The notes under the pieces are model-generated. The model saw only the letters and a list, made by a program, of their open reading frames with translations. It was not told the DNA's origin and did no database searches. This document shows, piece after piece, positions 1 through 11,999 of a stretch of DNA of 64,000 bases (positions are counted from its first letter, which is position 1; every line of letters starts with the position of its first letter). This DNA comes from Trichopria drosophilae (taxonomy: Eukaryota; Arthropoda; Insecta; Hymenoptera; Diapriidae), in contig CM059582.1 of assembly GCA_030407085.1 (NCBI GenBank), positions 158,712,001 through 158,776,000 on the forward strand. The letters run 5' to 3'. The position numbers and the translations under genes were made by a program.

Positions 1-3000
1 GTACAAAATAAATGAATTTTTAATGAATTTGTCAACATATAGTTCATAATTTATAACCTTATGAAACTAAAGTTGGATATAAATTTTTATGTTGATTTTC
101 GAAACTATGCCGTCAAACTTTTTTAACAGCTAATCAAATAAAGTAAGTAAATTCTATGCTTTATTTCACGAAGCTTCAAACGTATAAATACTCAATGCTT
201 ACCGCAAAAGTGATTTTCTTCAGAATCCTTGAACGCTATCGGCTTTCGGAAGAGTTAATTACGATCTTCAATTTCTTTCATCCATGGATTGAGGGTTTTA
301 TCTCTTGAACTTTGGCAAACGAATTCTATTTGTGAGAGTTGTTAGCCCAAAGTGCAAGCAAAAATAAATTAATTTGCTTGTAAGATCTGTTCCTCTTGAG
401 AAAACGATTCATCATGCCCAACTAGCAGTAGAGAGCCTCTGATCAACTCAAGAGGCATTTCTGGCAATTATAACATCCACAGCTCTATCACTTTGTATTT
501 TCTACCGAAAATAAACTGCCATGAACATTTATCAATAGTTTGACCGGGCATTCAAATCATACCAAAACCTTTATCGTAGAATTTGTGTTTGGTTATGTAA
601 ATCTATGATAATAATCACGATCGGGTTTCAAAAATGTATATTTACCATAGAATTACCAATGTATGTTATGAAAATGAACTTCGGATACTATTTAAATAAT
701 GATTTATAAAGTTACATACGAGTATACTGAGTATGAAAATTCATTGAAATCACTTCCATTAGTATTTTATTTATGTGTACTTGTATGAATTTACGCATTT
801 GAGATAACGTTTTGGGAATGTTTGACATTTATATTGTTGACAATTCAAGATATTGAAAATGTTAATAACTTCAGCTCTTCAGCCTGCTGACTTGCGCGCT
901 AATCAGTTTCCATGTTTAAAAATCTCATGTAATTTGCGTCGTATACGAAATTATTTACGAGAACTGCGTTCTACAATGAGATATTACCTTAATTCGTATT
1001 ATTAATGACAATCGCATAATGGAAGTTTGCAAAACAAGTTGGAAAATTGCGTAGCGAAAGTACAAGCCCTACGTATTTAAGTTGAGAAGGATCAGGTATT
1101 TCACGTTTCGAACGCGATCCCCGCAGAGTGGAGATGCTTTAGTTATCGTATTCAACTATTTTTTGGTATCTTGTCTGCTGTTATGAGGAAGCACGAACGT
1201 ACTCGAGTCCTGCATTATGCGACGGTAAAGTAGAGGAATGTTATATTGAGGTAATTACGCGATTGGAGACTGAAATAACTGAGTTTCCGTTGGAAATAGC
1301 TCGCGATGAATTACACGATGACTTTTTATTCTTTTATATAAAACGCATGTCATCATGTATATAATTTCAAGGGTGACTGTGATCTCGAAAACTGATAAAA
1401 CGAAGAGCTCAAGGATTCTTTTTTTTTTGTAAAAGCATCATACATAGCTATTTTCTATACTTAGATACATTCTTATTGCAAACTTTTAATGGTGTGGTTT
1501 TATGTTTAAGCTATAATAATAAAATAATATTTGTTTCTGCACGTGTCTTAATATAGGCAATAATACATACTACAAGCAGTAATATTATTGGCAAAATACC
1601 GGATTCCCTTAGGGCCAAAAGTATATCGAACGATTATATTGAATGTATGGAATTGCACACAATTTGTGAAGGAATATGTAAAATTACGAGCAAATAAAAA
1701 TAGTTCAGTTCTGTAGTAATTGTCTACCTTGAAAGTATATACATTGTCATGCATAAGTGGCTACATCCGTAAGAAATCTAATAAGAGATTTCAAAAAGAG
1801 TATAATTGTAAAACTCATCACACATTTAATATTATATCTGTTGAAAAGTGTTCGAGATACCGCATTTTTATGTAATTTGCTTACATTTAAGTTTAGTTGT
1901 ATGAAATATTATATTACTCAACACAATTTGAAACATTTGTGAATAAAATTAAACGTTTACGCAGCTACGAGGTATCATTGGAAAAAGTATTTTCAAAATA
2001 GGGTCGGTACTTGACAATCATGCCTAGAAAATAGTTAATCACTGGGCTGTTTAGACTTAAAATTATCAATATTATTTATTTTTTAATATTTTGTTTGAGA
2101 TGTCTGACGAAGAACGATTTAGCCGTTAAGTCACTCGCTTTTGAAACTGTCCTTATTAATGGTCCTTTCCCAATAACCAAAATAAATTTTGAAATATTCA
2201 GAAAGAATACTTCTTAAATGCTTTTATGAAAGAAGAATTCTGTGTGAAAGCTCAAAAAAATAACGAATATCCGCTTTAATGAGTTGGAATCGAATAATTT
2301 TTTAAACGCATTTTGTAAAAATATTCTTCACAAACCATAACTAAGTGTTCATAAAGAATTCCTTTTCTGAATAAGTATAATAAGTATGGAATTAATTTTG
2401 AGAGGGAGAGAGAGAGAAAGAGAGCTAGACACGTATTATCCGCATGTAACAATGCACACAATATATATAACACACACCATGCCGCGTGTGTTGTACTATT
2501 ACTACATTTGGAGGTTCCATATATACAAACTTGCCCAGGACTTGTGCGCTTGCGAGAAACTCCGTCGGTAACTCAAATTTGTTATAAAAGAATTCTTTTT
2601 TATTACTTCTTATACAATATAAGTATAATTTCATGAGGACTTTTGAGAAGTCATAAAGTATTCTTTTTACAAAACCTGTGCTTATTGGGTTGTTTCTTAG
2701 AAAAGCATTACTTTTCGTATACCAAAATATTAAAATAAGAGGATGTAAACACTGTCCGATAAATATCTATGTACTCGAAAATATATACATAGTTTCGCAC
2801 AGGGTAAATAGACTATATATTGGAATTAAAAAAAATATAACCATAGTCAAATATAACCGATTGCCAGTCATTTTTGTTATATATTGTATAACAGTACAAA
2901 TAACTTAGACAGATATATACTCCGTGCGCACTAGTGCGGTCAGTGAAAAACGATATATTTCTTGCTCATGTCTAACCTGATGTAGCTGAATTTTTTTCTG

Positions 3001-3110
3001 AAATTGCGAGAATTTATTAAATTTATCAAATAAAAATTCCATTTTTGTTTTGACTAAGAATTTATTAACATAATATATTGAAATGTATAACATAATATAT
3101 TGATATTATA
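1..3110. other. AT-rich spacer, no gene seen
   Basis: The stretch holds only short chance ORFs (under 80 codons) with no recognisable domain. A purine (GA) microsatellite lies at 2401-2424. Near the right end the 15-16-base unit TAACATAATATATTGA occurs twice in direct order (about 3067-3104). I see no splice-bounded exon, RNA gene or transposon end here. Confidence 0.6.
2401..2424. repeat. GA purine microsatellite
   Basis: An imperfect (GA)n tract, interrupted by GG and AAA, gives 24 bases of uninterrupted purine on the plus strand. Simple repeats of this type are common in insect non-coding DNA. No function is implied. Confidence 0.85.
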
Positions 3111-3291
3111 AAATTAAACAGAAACTGCGGTTATTTTCAAGACTAATTTTCAAATCTATTTCTGAATTCGCAAGAATGCGAAAAAAGTGCAATTTTCAGA
3201 AATCGTAATTTTTATAAGTCACATTTTTATTCTTGCTTTTTATTCTATAATAAATTTATTCTTAAAAATATATGCAGTTTCTGTTTAATTT
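3111..3291. mobile_element. 181-bp MITE-like element with perfect 18-bp TIRs
   Basis: The sequence AAATTAAACAGAAACTGC at 3111-3128 recurs as its exact reverse complement at 3274-3291 (18 of 18). The interior is AT-rich and non-coding. Size, terminal inverted repeats and lack of an ORF fit a miniature inverted-repeat transposable element. The flanks are TA-rich, so a short target duplication cannot be told from background and the superfamily is open. A chance palindrome in AT-rich DNA is possible, but the GC-containing half of the repeat makes it unlikely. Confidence 0.55.
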
Positions 3292-3720
3292 ATATATATT
3301 TTAGGGCCTAGCTGAATTAGCGGTTCTACTTGACATTTTAAATTAGAAAGGTTTTGTAGTTAGTATTTTATAATTTTGAATGTGTAAATATTTTCGATCT
3401 GGCAAATATATACTTAATAAACATGCGTTTATAAATATAAAAGCAATTAATTCTTCTGAGTCAGCTTACTCATTTCACGTACTGACTGGCTGAAATTATA
3501 TGATATTGATTAAATTAAAGCAGGCGAGCAATAGTCAAAATTATTCCATATGCTAATTTCTGGACAAATTATTGACCATTTAAAAATTGAGCTCATTTTT
3601 GTCAAGTGTCAAATTCATTTCATTGGAAAGAATCGAAATCAGTTTCCTTTTCTCAGTTTGTACTGTAACTTTTTGAAAAAATGTTTACATTTAATACCGT
3701 GAAAGTTCAATTTTTAAACA
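3292..3720. other. AT-rich spacer, nothing seen
   Basis: There are no ORFs of note, no repeat shared with other parts of the window and no RNA gene signal. It lies between the small TIR element and the long TTAA foldback element. Confidence 0.6.
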
Positions 3721-4973
3721 TTAAAGCAGGGAAGGGCAATTTTTGCACTTCAATTTCAATTAAGTATTTCTTATGAAAATCGAACATCAACAAAATTGAA
3801 AGATATGTATAGTACTATTTTCAAGGTTGCTCTTTTCAATGGCGTTATCAAAATTGAGCTATCGTAATTCGAAAATTAAATACAGCGTTTTAAATTAAAA
3901 AAAAAACGCAACAAATCGGTTATACTTTTGAATAAAACATTTTTTTTTCATGGAAAGATTATTTTCGGTCACAAAATTCCTTCACTAAAGGTGAAGAAAA
4001 TAGTTGTAGTATTAAGATATATTTTCAAAATATTAACAAAATAACATCGTGATTACAAAATGGCGATGGCAGTGAGTAATTTCTTTTTAAAAGTTAACAA
4101 ATTTTTTTCATGAAAATTATAAGATTTAGATAAAATTTTCTATGAATAAAAATGTCTTAGAATGTATCAAAGAGTATGCCCAAATTTTTTCAGAAGACAT
4201 TGATATCATTTTTATTTTTAAATTTTCGGAGAAACGACATTTTTAAAAAAGTCGTTGAAAAAACTTTAGTGTATTCTTTGACAAATTCTCAGATAATTTT
4301 GTTCTAAGGAAATTTTGTCTATAGTTTTCGACAAAAGAAATTATTCTTGAAATCTAGAAGTAGTTAATAATTTTGTTTCTTAAAAACTATAAACTTTAGA
4401 GAAAATCTTCTTAGATTCAAAATATTTCAGAATTAGTAAAAGATTACTCTCAATTTTTTTCAGAGTTTTTAAATTAATTTTTTCAGAATTTCGATTTTCT
4501 TAATTTTCGAAAAATACATTCTGAAAAAATTAAGAATATTCTTTGACACGTTCTAAGAAACGTTTGTTCTCACAACATTTTTTGTAGAGTTTGCAGTTTT
4601 CATGACAAAATTGTTTAAGCTTAAAAAGAAAATTCTCACTGCGGCCACTATTTTGTGATCATGAAGTTAGTTTTTTAATATTTAAGAAATATATATTAAT
4701 ACTACAACTATTTTCTTCACCTTTTCCGAATGAATTTTCTGCCGGTAAATACTCTTTCTATGAGAAAAAATGTTTTATAAAAAAGTTTTTTTACATTGAA
4801 ATCGTTATATTTGATGTTGTAATTAAGGTAGCTCAATTTTGACAATTCCATTGTAATGACCGATCGTGAAAATAACAAGACACAGACATTTCAGATTTTG
4901 TGAACTTTGATTTTCATATGAAATACTCGATTGAAATTGAAGTAGGAAATGTGTCCTTCCCTGTGTCAATGGG
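3721..4973. mobile_element. TTAA foldback element, copy 1 (piggyBac-like MITE)
   Basis: The right end reads (as reverse complement) TTAA then CCCATTGACACAGGGAAGG. This matches the ends of the elements at 27196 and 61887, and the terminal TTAA sits at 4974-4977. The left end at 3721 keeps TTAA and the AGCAGGGAAGGGCAA part but has lost several bases of the terminal repeat. The two halves are inverted copies along almost the whole 1.25 kb: the GGTGAAGAAAATAGTTGTAG stretch near 3989 recurs inverted near 4703, and an ACAAAATGGCGATGGCAGTGAG-like stretch near 4056 pairs with about 4640. TTAA targets with CCC-starting ends are the hallmark of the piggyBac superfamily, so this is inferred to be a non-autonomous piggyBac-like foldback. 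No transposase ORF is present. Confidence 0.75.
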
Positions 4974-4977
4974 TTAA

Positions 4978-5479
4978 TTCACGACAGAACACGAATTTAG
5001 TACAGATGCTCAATATAATACAAAACCGTTACTTTTCACTGTGTTCTAGTAGAAGCGAAAAATTTGACAGAAGGTCGGGCCAGTCTTTCCCTCCTCTAAA
5101 CTGCTGTCAGTACTCTACTTTCTTAACAATGTTTATTTCAGAATGTAGAGCTGTTTCGTTTCTACATCATAGAATCTAAAAATATTGAACTGAGCACGAA
5201 TACTGGGGATACAGTTAATAGGTATATAGAAAATATGGTATAGAATTTTATTTTAAAAATATTTTCGTAAATAATCGATCACATTAAAACTGGTATTTGA
5301 AAGTAGTTTCTAATTTTCGAAAACTATTTAATTCAATATCTATTTTGATTATTTGTTGTATATTCTTTTTATTCTTGAATTGAGTAGCTCTCAAGAAATT
5401 AAAACTAATTTTAAAGACCATATTGGGGACATCCAATTCTTTACGATGATATTTAAGAAATAATGCTCATTGTACTTTA
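4978..5479. other. Spacer between two foldback elements
   Basis: AT-rich sequence with one 76-codon ORF (4949-5179) that begins inside the preceding element's end and shows no domain. Nothing else recognised. Confidence 0.5.
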
Positions 5480-5481
5480 TA

Positions 5482-6239
5482 CAGGGTCATCGAAAAGTAT
5501 CGGACCCCCCTAATATCTTCAGTTAGAATGCACTTAGGAGAAAATGTCCAATAGCAAAGTTGTATGGTTTCAAGCGGGGAGTAAGATGATGACCTTGACT
5601 TTGACCTTGACCATGTCCTTCAAGGTCATTTCAAGGTCAATCTTATTTTTTTAAATAGAACCCCCTATATTTTATTGCATATTCTTATAGCGTATCTCGA
5701 GAGCTTTCCAAAACACTATAACAAAATATTTTTTTATTAAGTACTTTTTGAGTTATAAAGGTTTGAAGTTAACAATTTGTTAAGTGGTGTGCGAGTCTTA
5801 CTGAAAATATTAGGGGGATCCGATTAATGTATTTTCTTTAAACCAATTAATTGGTCTCATTATTCCGCGCACAAAAGTATTAAGGTTATGATTACTGAAA
5901 ACTAAATAATATTTTACAAGATATTCTACATTTTGTGTCAAAAAATTGTTAACTTCAAACCTTTATAACTCAAAAAGTACTTAATAAAAAAATATTTTAT
6001 TATAGTATTTTGGAAAGCTCTCGAAATAAGCTATAAGAATATGCAATAAAATGTAGGGGGTTCTATTTAAAAAAATAAGATTGACCTTGAAATGACCTTG
6101 AAGGACATGGTCAAGGTCAAAGTCAAGGTCATCATCTTACTCCCCGCTTGAAACCATACAACTTTGCTATTGGACATTTTCTCCTAAGTGCATTCTAACT
6201 GAAGATATTAGGGGGGTCCGATACTTTTCGATGACCCTG
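5482..6239. mobile_element. 758-bp near-perfect palindromic element, TA target (Tc1/mariner-like)
   Basis: The ends are CAGGGTCATCGAAAAGTATC and its exact inverse, each flanked by TA (5480-5481 and 6240-6241), as expected for Tc1/mariner insertion at TA. The arms run roughly 5482-5780 and 5943-6239 with very few mismatches; about 160 bp of unpaired loop separates them. Each arm carries four copies of TCAAGGTCA or its complement (5590, 5602, 5620, 5631; 6082, 6093, 6111, 6123). No ORF survives. The near identity of the arms suggests recent origin or ongoing arm conversion. Confidence 0.85.
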
Positions 6240-6241
6240 TA

Positions 6242-7844
6242 TGTTAACTATTCACCCAGTATATTCATAGAGGATTAATATTTTTAGGTATAAGGTAGTA
6301 GAACCAGGAAAGCTTTATAGGTTTTTTTATGGTTAATCCATAGCTCTCTAGGTATAGAGTTAATCTAATTGATTTGATTTTTCATATTTCCTGGTTATGA
6401 ACTTAAATTAGATTAAATGAAAAATGATCATATTTTTCGTATGCACGTTGGTAAACGAACAAATAAGAATTGTCCGATAAAGTCAATATCCAATTATTGT
6501 TGGTCATTTATTGAAGAAATAATAGATTCCGGCAAGGAGAGCATATTGGAAAATAATCGACTTATCGTTGAAATTATTTTTCGCTGCGAGTCGATAATTG
6601 AACGATAATGAAGATGTTTGAGTAACGTGCATTTTAATTATACTGGCTTGCTTCGAATGTCGATTAATATTTGAACGCGATATTCAAGTTCGATACAATG
6701 AGGTCCTTCAGTTGAGCGGAGGTATCATTGTAAAAGCATTAAATGAGAACCTCGTCGAAAAGTATTACCAGTAATAAACAAGTGCAAGTGTCACCGATTA
6801 ACGAAACGATACCACGGCGTTGAATCTCGCATGCGCTCGAAATATATGTCGAGACCATGCTCGGCTCATAAATCGCGATGAATGCCCGTATAATTGCTGC
6901 CGCAGCGTTTCGTAGTACAAACAACTGGCAATTTTCGATAATTGCATAACGCCGGTTGAATCGGAGCGGATATAACCGACGTTAGCCATCGCTATCTATT
7001 ATACGAAATTCGTCGGTTTATTTAAAGGTAGGTATGGGCGGTGTAAGACGAATAACTCTTTTTGCCAGTAGTATAGTGCTGACTTTATGTGTACGTAGTC
7101 GGGCCAAATAAGGAAGGCACCTCTAAAACGATGTAAATTGTAAGTATCGGCTACCCGGCATTTTTCTCGTCAACCGACCATATAATATCGACGGTGCGAA
7201 ACTTCGCGAGGTACTAAAACGTCAATGCTGTTTGCTCACGGCAGTTAATTTCGACATGTTAAAAGAGAACAGTGGCGTTTGGCCTTTATTTATTTTGTAT
7301 TCGACAGTGTAGAAACTGTCAACATCGATTACGCGTAAAAATTTGTAGGAACCTTATAATTATATACCGAAAGAAATTATCCGTTGGATTTACAACACAC
7401 TTCGTGTGCCATACGTTAATACATGTAGGTATTTGTGCTAAACACTTGTATTTCATACCACCTGCTTGGTGTACAATTAATTAACGATAATCCAACAATA
7501 TTTTAGAAAAATGTTTTATTATTTTAAAGGTTATATTCTAAAAATATGTTATTAATTTTAATTCATTTCGGTTTATGATGCTTTCATATAAGTTTTTGTT
7601 TTATTGAAAGAATACCTTTCTTAAGTATACGCCTAGAGTCTAAACGTCTAAAAGAAAAGTGGTTCAATGTTACTGCAGCTCGAGCGACGTTTTTAAATGA
7701 TAACAATATTTGTATACGTAAACCAGTTCACGTGAAAACATCTACAGACAAGTGGCAATGAGAAGCAGATAGTAAACAAGAATTCTATATTACCAGTAAG
7801 CATTTTTCATCTCGAGTTACTTAATGGGAATGTTTTATTAAATT
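6242..7844. other. Spacer with a C+G-richer island at about 6730-7260
   Basis: Most of the stretch is AT-rich. Around 6730-7260 the sequence becomes visibly richer in C, G and CpG (many CGA, TCG and GCG words) yet carries only overlapping short ORFs on both strands with no domain. This could be regulatory or single-copy conserved DNA. An exon cannot be excluded, but no reading frame stands out. Confidence 0.45.
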
Positions 7845-8069
7845 TGTGCGAGATTAAAAAATCAGACATTTCAAAATGTAGACATTAAAAAATCAGACAT
7901 TTCAAAATACAGACATTCACAAACCTGACATTTCAAAATACAGACAGCACGGATTGATGTGTTTACTACATAAAAAATGGTCTCAGGTCACCGTCCTTGA
8001 GGTATCCCTGAAATGTCTGGTTTTTGAAGTGTCTGTTTTATGATTTGTCGGGTTTTTTAGGTGAATCAA
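7845..8069. mobile_element. Foldback element of the GGGTGCACC family, decayed copy A
   Basis: The left part repeats short units of the form AAAAATCAGACATTTC (four times in about 90 bp). The right part, from about 8010, has the inverse units ending in ATTTGTCGGGTTTTTTAGGTG. This mirrors the better copies at 11467 and 32382. The interior (about 7967-8008) shares the 'GGTCTCAGGTCA / CCTTGAGGTATCC' wording with those copies. The outermost GGGTGCACC is eroded at both ends, so borders and target duplication are uncertain. Confidence 0.65.
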
Positions 8070-8670
8070 ATTTTATTCAATTTAAATATGAACTATTTGT
8101 AACTATAAAAACTACAAAATAATTCATCCTCAATAGGTAACTCACAATTTTAATGCGTGTAATAACCTAAGAATTAGACCCTTAAGAATTAGACCCTTGT
8201 ATCGCTTAGTAAATAAATTAGAAAGAACAGTTTATTTAATTGTGTAGTATACATTAACAGTGTATTGAAAAAAATATTAACAAGTAGATAAATAGACGTA
8301 TATATATATTTTACTTATATATCCACATAACATTATTTACAAGTCACATTTTGAATATTCTGAAATTGTGGATGTTTATAATTCGTTGGTAACAAGTTTT
8401 AAATAGAGAATGTTTCAAAATCTAGATCTAACATTTGACTTTTCAATGTTTGGAGTTATTCAATTTTAAGATTGCATAGAAACAAATTTCAGAGCAATCG
8501 CTATTTGAAAATATGTATCATTCCGTTAATTAATAAAAAGGATTTTTATTAATTGAAACCGACAGTAAACATTATTTATAGAATTTTAAGTAAATCATAA
8601 AATTGATTTCGATATTGAACAGCTACGTAAACCTGGCAAGACCACAATCACAAATCGGAAATTTTCTTAA
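8070..8670. other. AT-rich spacer
   Basis: No gene or element recognised. A 20-bp direct duplication (TAAGAATTAGACCCTT twice, near 8168-8200) is the only local structure seen. Confidence 0.5.
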
Positions 8671-8671
8671 T

Positions 8672-8990
8672 GCATAATTTGGAGCTTAGTTAGTGCTAAT
8701 TTAATGCGCTAATCCGGAATTTAATGCTCTTTTCTTTTTTAAAAAAAAATATGGTCTTGCTAGCTTTACCACAAGCTAGCAGCGCCATTCCAGAATACCG
8801 ATAAGGAAAGCTTGTATATAAATGTGGCTAGGGGCATAATTTGGAGCTCATTTGATGCTCGAGATATCCGATAGTGTCATAGCCCTACAGTTGTCCTTTA
8901 AGGGCGGCCCCTACAGGACGAAAATAAAAAAATATTTTTTTAAATTTAAATATAGCACATAATTTGGAGCTCAATTAGTGCTAATTTAAT
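8672..8990. repeat. Triplicated GCATAATTTGGAGCTC motif block
   Basis: The word CATAATTTGGAGCT occurs three times in the same orientation (starting near 8673, 8835 and 8957). The first and third copies continue into AGTTAGTGCTAATTTAAT-type sequence. Between copies one and two is a perfect 8-bp-stem hairpin, GCTAGCTT-loop-AAGCTAGC (8759-8780). This looks like a repeat with internal subterminal motifs, perhaps a transposon remnant of unknown type. No coding potential is visible. Confidence 0.55.
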
Positions 8991-10560
8991 ATTCCATGAC
9001 GAAATTCCTTAAATGAATGTACATCGGGTCGTCCAACTGCACAGGCTTTGGCGTTTAACCTGTAAACGCTCAGACCGGTATAAGTGTTACCGTTCTTCTT
9101 ATAGTTAGTTTTACTCTTTCTAAAATGGCAATCGATTTTCCATTATATTCACAATTTTTACAATATGGCTGCTTCAATGGAAAAAAGTGACAAAAAAATA
9201 TTTTTTCGGAATTTTCAATAGCAATTTTCAATCGTTCTGTGCCTTTGAATCGGATAGCATAATGACTTATACTAAAAGAATATTATAGGCGCCCTTAAAA
9301 CCTCAAAATAGCGTCTTCAGTTGGCTCAACTGTTACTGAAATTTTAACATTTGCAATGTATAATTCTTGTAAGTGAAGATTTTTTTATTTTTATATTTTG
9401 AGATCCCAGATTTCAAATCAGTTGACAGACTTTGAAAGAGCCTTTGAAAATACCATCATTTTTGCAAAAATTATCTCAAGAAAGTCCAATTGAAGGTATT
9501 TCCACTATGGTCGAAAAAATAATTACATTTATTATCCGTAAAACGGCAACATTTAAGGCTGTTTTGAGTGATAATAGATTAATTAATTTCAATTTTTTTT
9601 GTATTTTCGCGAAATTATGGAACTATAGACCGATAGACACAACTCGTAATTGTAGCATTATTTTTATATTTGAAGGCTTTCTATTGGATAAACTTCCGAA
9701 AACGCCCCCCAACCGATTTTAATGTACATTGGTATACTTACGTATTTCGGGGTGCTGATTACGGAAATGATAATGAAAATTGGCCCAAATTTTAGGGGGT
9801 GAAACAGCCCCCTTAAAATAGGGATAAAATATAAATAACACTGCCACTTGGGTAGTGTTACTTATTAGTTAATAGTTAGTGAAATATACATATGTGTAAT
9901 GTTTTGTTCCACGTCAGAAATCGGTATTTGGGGGGATATTTGATTATGAATGTGATGTTTATTATTTAGGTATAAATCTGGTAATTTGGGTTAAACGTAT
10001 TACCATTTTCAGTTTCAAATTGAAATCCGGCAATTTCAATGCTTATAATATATTTATATTTTCATATCGGATGCCCCAGTTTGAACTTGGAAAAAATAAC
10101 GTCGGATTCGTACTCAACGACCCAAAAACCATTATAAATAAATATCGAATGAACGTTTTTGTATAGTTTTCATAATGTTTAATTCCTGCGAAAAAAGTAT
10201 ATTTATGAAATTTATTTGTTAACGACAATGATGTATACTTTCCTACCAAAAACCATTAAAATCGCTAATAATCTTTAAAGATATGGCCATTTTTCTATTT
10301 GTACACTAATTTTGGGGAAGTCATTTCACCTCCGCAATATCTGTTTCATCCGCTAAAAAAAGATACATATCCTTAGTTTTTTGTTTTTATAATATATCCA
10401 AATTTCATAAAAATTGGAGATGTACATGTCGGAAGGTTTACATGTTAGATTTACAGATCAATTTCGGAAAGAGTAAACTCCTACTTACAAATGACACGAA
10501 CATTTTGATTGTATATATATGGTAAATTATTTTGACGATCTATCATTTATATCAGATTAT
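8991..10560. other. Unassigned AT-rich stretch with G-run hairpin
   Basis: A 96-codon plus-strand ORF (9432-9722) has no recognisable domain and an AT-driven composition, so I do not call it a gene. A hairpin at 9789-9819 pairs ATTTTAGGGGG with CCCCCTTAAAAT around a 7-base loop. A TTAACCTGTAAACGCTCAG stretch near 9054 resembles a TTAA-type transposon end, but I found no partner. Confidence 0.4.
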
Positions 10561-11077
10561 AAACTTTTTTGCAGAATTTTTTATTCTATCGATATTTCAA
10601 AATCGAGTTCAGGACCATTTACTACTACCCCACCGTTGGCTTCCAGCACTTAAGTCGTTATTGTAAAGCTTCATTATGCACGATATATGTTGTAATGGTA
10701 ACTGTCAGTTTTGCTAAAATCTCCGTAGCTATAATTAAAATAAAAATTGTATAAATTTACCTACATGTTTTCATTATCATACAGCATTAATCAATAATGA
10801 TGCATGAATGTACACTGAAGTATATTTCAACGAATATAATTATTCATTTCAGAATGCGCTACACTGCGGCATTGAATAAAAAGCATCTTATGAATACGTC
10901 ATTAAAAATTGAATTCAGGTTTTTTTGAATGTAAAATTTCTTTTGTGTGAATGGAATTCACTGAACGTACAAAATGTAGATTATTTACATACTAATAAGG
11001 TAACTGGCGCTTTTATTGACCGCTTCGTTTTAATACGAATATTATTTTCTTATTTTTCTTTTAATACAACACCTTTC
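10561..11077. other. AT-rich spacer, nothing seen
   Basis: Only short ORFs without domains; no repeat shared with other parts of the window. Confidence 0.5.
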
Positions 11078-11090
11078 ATATATGTTGTAC

Positions 11091-11325
11091 GAGAGCGGCG
11101 GTGGCTCAGTTGGTAGAGTATCGGATTCGTAATCAGAAAACCCTGGTTCGATCCCGGCCTCTGCAATCTGTCATCGGGACACCTCTATATTTGTTTATAA
11201 GTGTCTAATAACGCCAAAGCTCGGGTGGTTCGGATTCCACCTTCATAAACGGTAGGTCCCGTCGCGATTTAGTCCCATTTGGGTTCATAAATGTCGACGT
11301 AAAATAATATAAAAAAAAAAAAAAT
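11091..11325 (+). mobile_element. tRNA-Thr-derived SINE, full copy with 13-bp target duplication
   Basis: The head folds like a tRNA. It has an A-box-like TGGCTCAGTTGG and a B-box GGTTCGATCCC; the anticodon loop TTCGTAA would give CGT (Thr). A non-tRNA body of about 150 bp follows, with a GGTGG-TTCGGATT-CCACC hairpin, ending in an A-run. The element is bracketed by an exact 13-bp direct repeat ATATATGTTGTAC (11078-11090 and 11326-11338), the signature of LINE-mediated retroposition. The same family recurs at 52633 (full) and 15808 (3' part). Transcription would be by RNA polymerase III from the internal boxes. Confidence 0.92.
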
Positions 11326-11466
11326 ATATATGTTGTACACACAGTTTATTTAGATTTATTACGTGTATATCCTTTTACATCAGAATATAGGCAATGCTTA
11401 TATATTACAGTAAACATAATAATTATATATCAAATACATATGCAACAAATTCCAGAGCCAATATAG

Positions 11467-11991
11467 AGGTGCACTTCAAAAACCAGACACATCACAAAAC
11501 AAACACTTCAAAAATACAACATTCAAAAACCAGACATTTTAAGAAACAGACATTTCAAAAAATAGAGATTAAAAAACAGAAATTTCAAAATACAGAATTA
11601 AAAAACCAGATATTTTAAAATGTACATATTCTGTAAATGTAATTAAGGATTTAATTCTAAATGTGCTTAATAAATAATTCGGAGGTCAAACTAATTTGAC
11701 CTTCAAGTGACCTACAAAATTAATCCCTTGGTCAAGCATTTTTGACCTTGAAATGACCTTCCTGCGAGACCTCAAGGATAGCGACCCGAGGTCACTTCTT
11801 TTATATAGTGAAAGCACCACTCGGAGTTGTCTATATTTTGAAATGTCGAGTTTTTGAATGTCTGTTTTTTGAAAAGTTTGGTTTTTAAATGTCTGTTTGT
11901 TCTAATGTTTGGCGTTTGAATGTCGGTATTTTGAAATGTCGGGTTTTTAAAGTTTGTATTTTGTGATTTGTCGGGTTTTTGAGGTGCACCC
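11467..11991. mobile_element. Foldback element of the GGGTGCACC family, copy B, 8-bp target duplication
   Basis: The ends read AGGTGCACTTCAAAAACC and (inverted) GGGTGCACCTCAAAAACCC. They are flanked by CAATATAG (11459-11466) and CAATGTAG (11992-11999), a 7-of-8 match that fits an 8-bp target duplication. Both arms consist of short alternating units: an A-run, CCAGACA or CCCGACA, then TTTC/TTTTA. The 160-bp centre carries several TGACCTT words, including TTGACCTTGAAATGACCTT, identical over 19 bases to part of the 5482-6239 palindrome. No transposase is present. 8-bp duplications fit hAT, P or Merlin-type elements; the ends do not decide which. Confidence 0.8.
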
Positions 11992-11999
11992 CAATGTAG

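Noticed and set aside
7845..8069. CRISPR-like array of short regular units
   Set aside because: The units are degenerate, contiguous and mirrored in inverted order, and recur in elements with target duplications; this is a foldback transposon in eukaryotic DNA, not repeats with unique spacers.
9432..9722. 96-codon plus-strand ORF
   Set aside because: No recognisable domain, no splice or promoter context, composition set by AT-richness.
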